The translations under genes were made by a program, and so were the position numbers. Positions 59,481-64,000 of a stretch of DNA of 64,000 nt are shown here, in pieces. The notes beneath the pieces were generated by a model. That model was not told the origin of the DNA. It saw nothing but the letters and a program-made list of their open reading frames with translations, and did not search any database. The DNA lies in the NCBI GenBank assembly GCA_965153455.1, contig OZ234503.1, positions 5,580,001 to 5,644,000 on the forward strand. Direction: 5' to 3'. How positions within the stretch are numbered: position 1 is the stretch's first letter; each line of letters begins with the position of its first letter. This stretch comes from Sphagnum compactum (taxonomy: Eukaryota; Bryophyta; Sphagnopsida; Sphagnales).

Positions 59481-62400
59481 ATGTGGTCCATATGGCACTA
59501 TTATACTTGGTCTAAAAACTTCAAAATTGTTGCAGCCAAATTAAGTTACAAGTCAACATAATAGTTTCTTCCTCCAAAGAGAATTTCTACAAACACCTAA
59601 AAGGAATGAAGTTAAAATTCAGGAAGGATAGATGGAAAATAAAATTTGAACATAGTAATCAAGAAGAACTTACATTTAATGTGAAACCTCCCTATTGTCG
59701 CACACGAAAGTCCCAGAAACCAAACCAATTGTTGAGCTTGTGAATGGCGCCTTTGCTTACAGTTCTAGACGAATACCATAAAGACCAAATGGTAGCATAT
59801 CAAAGGTTAGCTTCCTCCAAGGATGTGGTTTTTTTGTATTCATAACAAAGGACTTTGCGTCGATCATGGAACTCTGGTGAGATTAATTACTTGGTGTGTT
59901 TGTCCAAAGATTGAATCCAATGGAAAAAGTAGGTTCACTCTTTGTCAACCATCTTCACTGTAGGATCTTTAATCCCATAAATAATGCAAACAACATTCCA
60001 ATTTGCTTACGCAACATCCACTTGAAAATGGGTGTACATAACCCTTTCTTCTCAATAACTACATTTAACTTCCTCCATAGAATGCATTAAGCTTTTGTGT
60101 CTTCAGATGACCTTACAATAGACCCGGGTCATAAACGTGATAGGCCATGGTCATCCATCCTCCAAAATTCTAGAAATGTGTTATCCAAAAATAACTTCCT
60201 TACCTCCCATAACTAGCAAAATTGGAATATGAAAAACATCCCGCACAAGGTCCAAATTTTTCATTCCATCCTTTCTTTAAAATTTAACTACCAAAAGTAT
60301 AACTTAAAAAGTCATTAACTACAACCAAAAAGTAATTCCATAATTCCTAGAAAATGAAAAAATTTAGAATATTAAAACCTTGCATGTGTTTCAATAGCAA
60401 CACTCCATGAAAAATTGAATCCACATTAATGTAATTCAATTTGCTTTGTATGCCAAAGTCAAAATCCTATAAAATATAATTATTGTAAAACTTAGAGGGA
60501 ATTTTTTTTTTTGGTTGATGTTATATGCCAATCTTGAGGCCATCAACCCAATAATACACCCCATATCAATTAACATTCTTGAAAATTTGATGGATGTACT
60601 TGAAATTTATGAACATAACTTTGGAATAACGTTATAACTCCTATCCATACTTGGTAGGCTTAAAGTTGTGATATGCATTGCTCAATGTTTTGGTACCACC
60701 CAATATATAGCACCATTGTTTGACACTTCGAATTAGGAGAATGGTGTTTGTAATTTTGAACAAAAATGATTAAGTAGTCATCTTGTTTGTGTTTGTTCCT
60801 AATTTCACACTTGGAGATAGATCAACAAACTAAACACACAAATTCCAACCAATTAATATTTGTTATCATGGCATTAAATATAAACCATTGAACCATGCAA
60901 TCAAATAACTAGAAATCTAATTACAAGCCATGGTTTCTAAACATTACATACATTAACACATTTTGAAATAGCAAGTTTTACAAGATGTGAATGCATGAAT
61001 AGAGTTGTTTAAACTTTTGTGCAAAGATGGTTACAATTTTGCACTTCCATTTTATATTTGCACATTTAATCAAATGAATACATGATACCCAAAATCGTTC
61101 ATTGCTAGCTTTGGTCTTAAATCTATGTATTATTTAAGTTTTATTAGATGTAAAAAATGTTTTTTAAGAGAGATCAATATATGTTTATATTCAAATTGCA
61201 TGGCACTTGTTTTACCTATACTTTTGCACCTAGATTTTGGTTGAACTTGAATTGCATTCATTTATGCCAATGAAATATTTTAACAATGACCCGCATATGT
61301 AGATTTAATGGATAATCATTAATCCTATAACATTGGTAGGCTAAAGGTGATAATTTTCTTTAAAGGGTCATGCACAAAAGTGCATCAAGTATTAGGATTT
61401 CAATTAAATAATTTATTTTGGATGTTCTAAACTGGCCATTTCCTTGTTTAAACCTATGTCCTTGCAAATGTGATCACTTTCATCATATGTTTGGTCATTA
61501 ATTATTGCAAATTATTAAATTGAAAAGGTTTGTGGTGCGAAGGTTTTTGAAATGGTTTCAATTATGTAATAGATACATGTTAATGGAAATTGTCTTTTTC
61601 ATTGGATTGATACTAAGACAATAAAAAATAAGGGATGAAACAACATATTTTAATTTATGTTAGTTCATAAGCTCCTTGCTTTATATTGTGTGGTCATGAA
61701 TTGTTTCATGGTTTAATCAATTTTCCAAGTTCTATGATGTCTTTCATCTTCATTGTCTTCACACCACATGTTGGAAATGAACTAACATAAATGAAATTGA
61801 AATTTTTTATTTTATAAAGGAAGGTTTAATAGTCCCAAATTTAACATTTCAATGATAGTTAAGGAATAAGTACAGAAAGTGCATTTAACAATTTGTATTT
61901 GTAAGGTGAATGCAAGGTTGAGTGGAGCAAAAAGCAATGTGTAAGTCCATTTGGAAAGCATTTGTTTTTGGAGCCTTTAGATGATAAGGTGATTAGGCAA
62001 CAACTTTAAGTAATTTCAAGCCATTTTTTAATCTAAAAAATCCTACTTAAGGATCATTATTTTGTATATGTTGCACAAATATCACATGAAATATTTTTAC
62101 TTCATCATGACATGAACTTGGAAAATACCAATGTTTTCAATGACAAGTTCATAAATAACATTCAAGATATGGTATGAAATTCTTGAAACTTGTTTTCATT
62201 GATATATTATCTAACTAAATTTTACTATCCCCTACCTACCTCACGTACCCACCAAAAGACATGTGTCGTGTTCACACATTTGCACAAATGTCGACTTTTG
62301 TTTATTTGTTGGTATAGGTAAGGCTTTTTGTCCAAAGATTTTAGGACTGTATTTGCTCCTACCTACCATCATGGAGTATGTGTGTATTGGTGAGTAGAAG

Positions 62401-62870
62401 ATGAAAATATATTAGCTTTCCAATATCCAAGGAATGGGTTAGGATATGACACATAGCCCATGACAAGCTCCTGACCTTTTCATATACTTTTCCCAAGATT
62501 CCATAGCAAAAGAAGGGTTTCAAGAGTTCTTTGGCCCATCCATAATCCCAATGTGCTTTCACATGTGGCCCAACCCAAGAGTTGGTGGAGTGGCTTGCTA
62601 AATGGCTCATCAGGTGGTTATAAAACTACCACAAAAGTCATGCTCTCTTTTCTATCCTTTTCAGATTTCTTCAAGAATGACCCAGTATTGGGGGGCCATT
62701 GCATTTAGGAATCTCACCATTCTATCAAGAGGTGACTAGTTCTACTAAGGCCTGTTCTAGAAGAACCCAATTGGTGTTCCCCACCAATGGATTCACATAA
62801 CTACAATATTCCCCCACCATCCATTCACATCACAAGTGGACCTGGCAAAACCAGAGGTGGAACAAGTAGA
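59481..62870. other. AT-rich intergenic DNA without a recognisable gene
   Basis: AT-rich, with short open stretches lacking domains. Around 62360-62870 composition rises and a TATAAAAC word occurs at about 62618. This could be a promoter or an old LTR, but nothing confirms either. Confidence 0.55.
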
Positions 62871-63545
62871 TGACCACCTGACTCACTTGGAAAAACACCC
62901 TAAAAAAGTACCTTGATAAAGGACCCTTTACCTGACCCACTTGAAAAAATACCCTAACAAAGTACCCTAATAAAGGACCCTTCCTTCACCTGACCCATTT
63001 GAAAAAAAACCCCTTAAAAAGTCCCTTAATAAAGGACCCTTCACCTAACCCACTTGAGAAAAAACCCTAAAAAAGTACATTAATGAAGCACCCTTCACCT
63101 AACCCACTTGAGAAAAGCCCTTTAAAAGGACCTTGATAAAGGGACCCTTCACCTGACCCACTTGAAAAAAAACCCTAGCACAGGTACCTTAATAAAGGAC
63201 CCTTCACTTGACCCACTTGAGAAAAAATCCAAAAAAAGGACCCTAATAAAGGACCCTTCACCTGATCCACTTGAGAAACAAAACCCTAAAAAATGTATCT
63301 TGATAAAGGACCTTTCACCTGACCCACTTGAGAAAAAACCCTAAAAAATGTACCTTAATAAAAGACCCTTCACCTAACCCACTTGAGAAGAAACCCTAAA
63401 AATGTACCTTAATAAAAGACCCTTCACCTAACCCACTTGAGAAGAAACCCTAAAAAATGTACCTTAATAAAGGACCCTTCACCTGACCCACTTGAAAAAA
63501 AACCCTAAAAAAAAGGTATCTTAATAAAGGACCCTTCACTTCACA
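62871..63545. repeat. Minisatellite, 12 copies of a 54-57-bp unit
   Basis: The word (g/a)acccacttga recurs at about 62880, 62936, 62992, 63047, 63101, 63156, 63210, 63265, 63322, 63377, 63431 and 63486. Each unit also has 'aaaaaaccctaaaaa', 'gtacctt(a/g)ataaa' and 'ggacccttcacct'. The AAACCCTAA word inside each unit matches the telo-box. One 60-codon open frame is an artefact of the repeat. Confidence 0.9.
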
Positions 63546-64000
63546 CCTAGAGGTAGGCATGAAAACTGGTTTGGGTAGTACTATAAACTTTAACATTGTT
63601 TTTCTTTCTCAAAAAAAATTGTACATCCTTTTTTTCCTAAAGGAGATGTTTAGGTATCAATTGAAACCACACAAGTCTCCCTAACTTTCCACCTGAGTTC
63701 ACTAAAAAGTCATGCATGTACAATGGACACAAATTGTATTTAATGGTACCCCCACAAGCATGTGGAGGCCCAAAGATTGGGGCCTAGTAAAGACAAGATG
63801 AGACCAAAATAAAGTTTCATTGTTATTCATTTGCATTTTATGATAAAAATCTAGATGCCAATTCTTCTTATGCACATCCATATTTCAAAGTGAACAAAAT
63901 AAAATAAGCTTATACCCAACAATGGTCTATAAAATGTATTACTATATATAGTTTCAATGTATGAAAATTATGATGGAATAATTTCAAAAGTATGGAAATA
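63546..64000. other. AT-rich right edge of the window
   Basis: No recognisable feature. Confidence 0.6.

Overview
This is nuclear DNA of a land plant. It holds plant-specific genes (a GIL1/IRKI-type DUF641 protein, a redox-regulated chloroplast NADP-malate dehydrogenase, a GC1/SulA-type chloroplast epimerase-like protein, a plant glyoxal oxidase), spliceosomal introns, telo-box motifs, and Helitron, CACTA and Ty3/gypsy remnants. Genes are sparse GC-moderate islands in very AT-rich intergenic DNA full of minisatellites. A seed-free plant such as a bryophyte or lycophyte is a guess; no feature here fixes the lineage.

Layout. 1-9.8 kb: AT-rich, no convincing gene, one GC-richer island at 3.4-4.5 kb. 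9.86-11.47 kb (+): intronless secreted glyoxal oxidase. 11.5-24 kb: gene-poor, with a long imperfect inverted repeat (17.06-17.64 kb), a decayed CACTA fragment (19.4-19.9 kb) and a block of telomere-like repeats with two perfect hairpins (24.0-24.3 kb). 24.54-26.05 kb (-): DUF641 protein. 28.0-29.2 kb (+): small two-coding-exon membrane protein. 32.02-35.80 kb (-): GC1-type gene that I could splice by phase-consistent junctions into 14 coding exons and 395 aa, including an 8-nt microexon and one probable GC-AG intron. 37.0 kb: small terminal-inverted-repeat element.

39.17-47.35 kb is a Helitron compound. It has a 5'-TC end, a 7-unit palindromic array, a captured two-exon fragment of a PI31/PTRE1 proteasome-regulator gene, a duplicated 3' subterminal segment, about 345-bp duplications, a RepHel gene (HUH-Y2 replication initiator plus PIF1-like helicase) broken by three C-to-T-type stops and two frameshifts, and a CTAG 3' end. 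A further 5'-like end with new arrays follows directly (47.35-47.88 kb), including a 48-bp tandem repeat carrying splice-site-like borders.

49.28-50.73 kb (-): NADP-MDH with all four thioredoxin-target cysteines but no introns. Its upstream side has CT/GA tracts and a 30-bp minisatellite. 52-64 kb: AT-rich DNA with a GC-rich insert (54.5-54.8 kb), a heavily mutated Ty3/gypsy element (55.0-59.5 kb) and a 12-copy, about 55-bp minisatellite (62.87-63.55 kb).

Nothing suggests that the host genes act as one cluster. The MDH and GC1-type products are both predicted chloroplast proteins but have unrelated roles. The most unusual material is the Helitron compound and the gene structures of GC1 and NADP-MDH.
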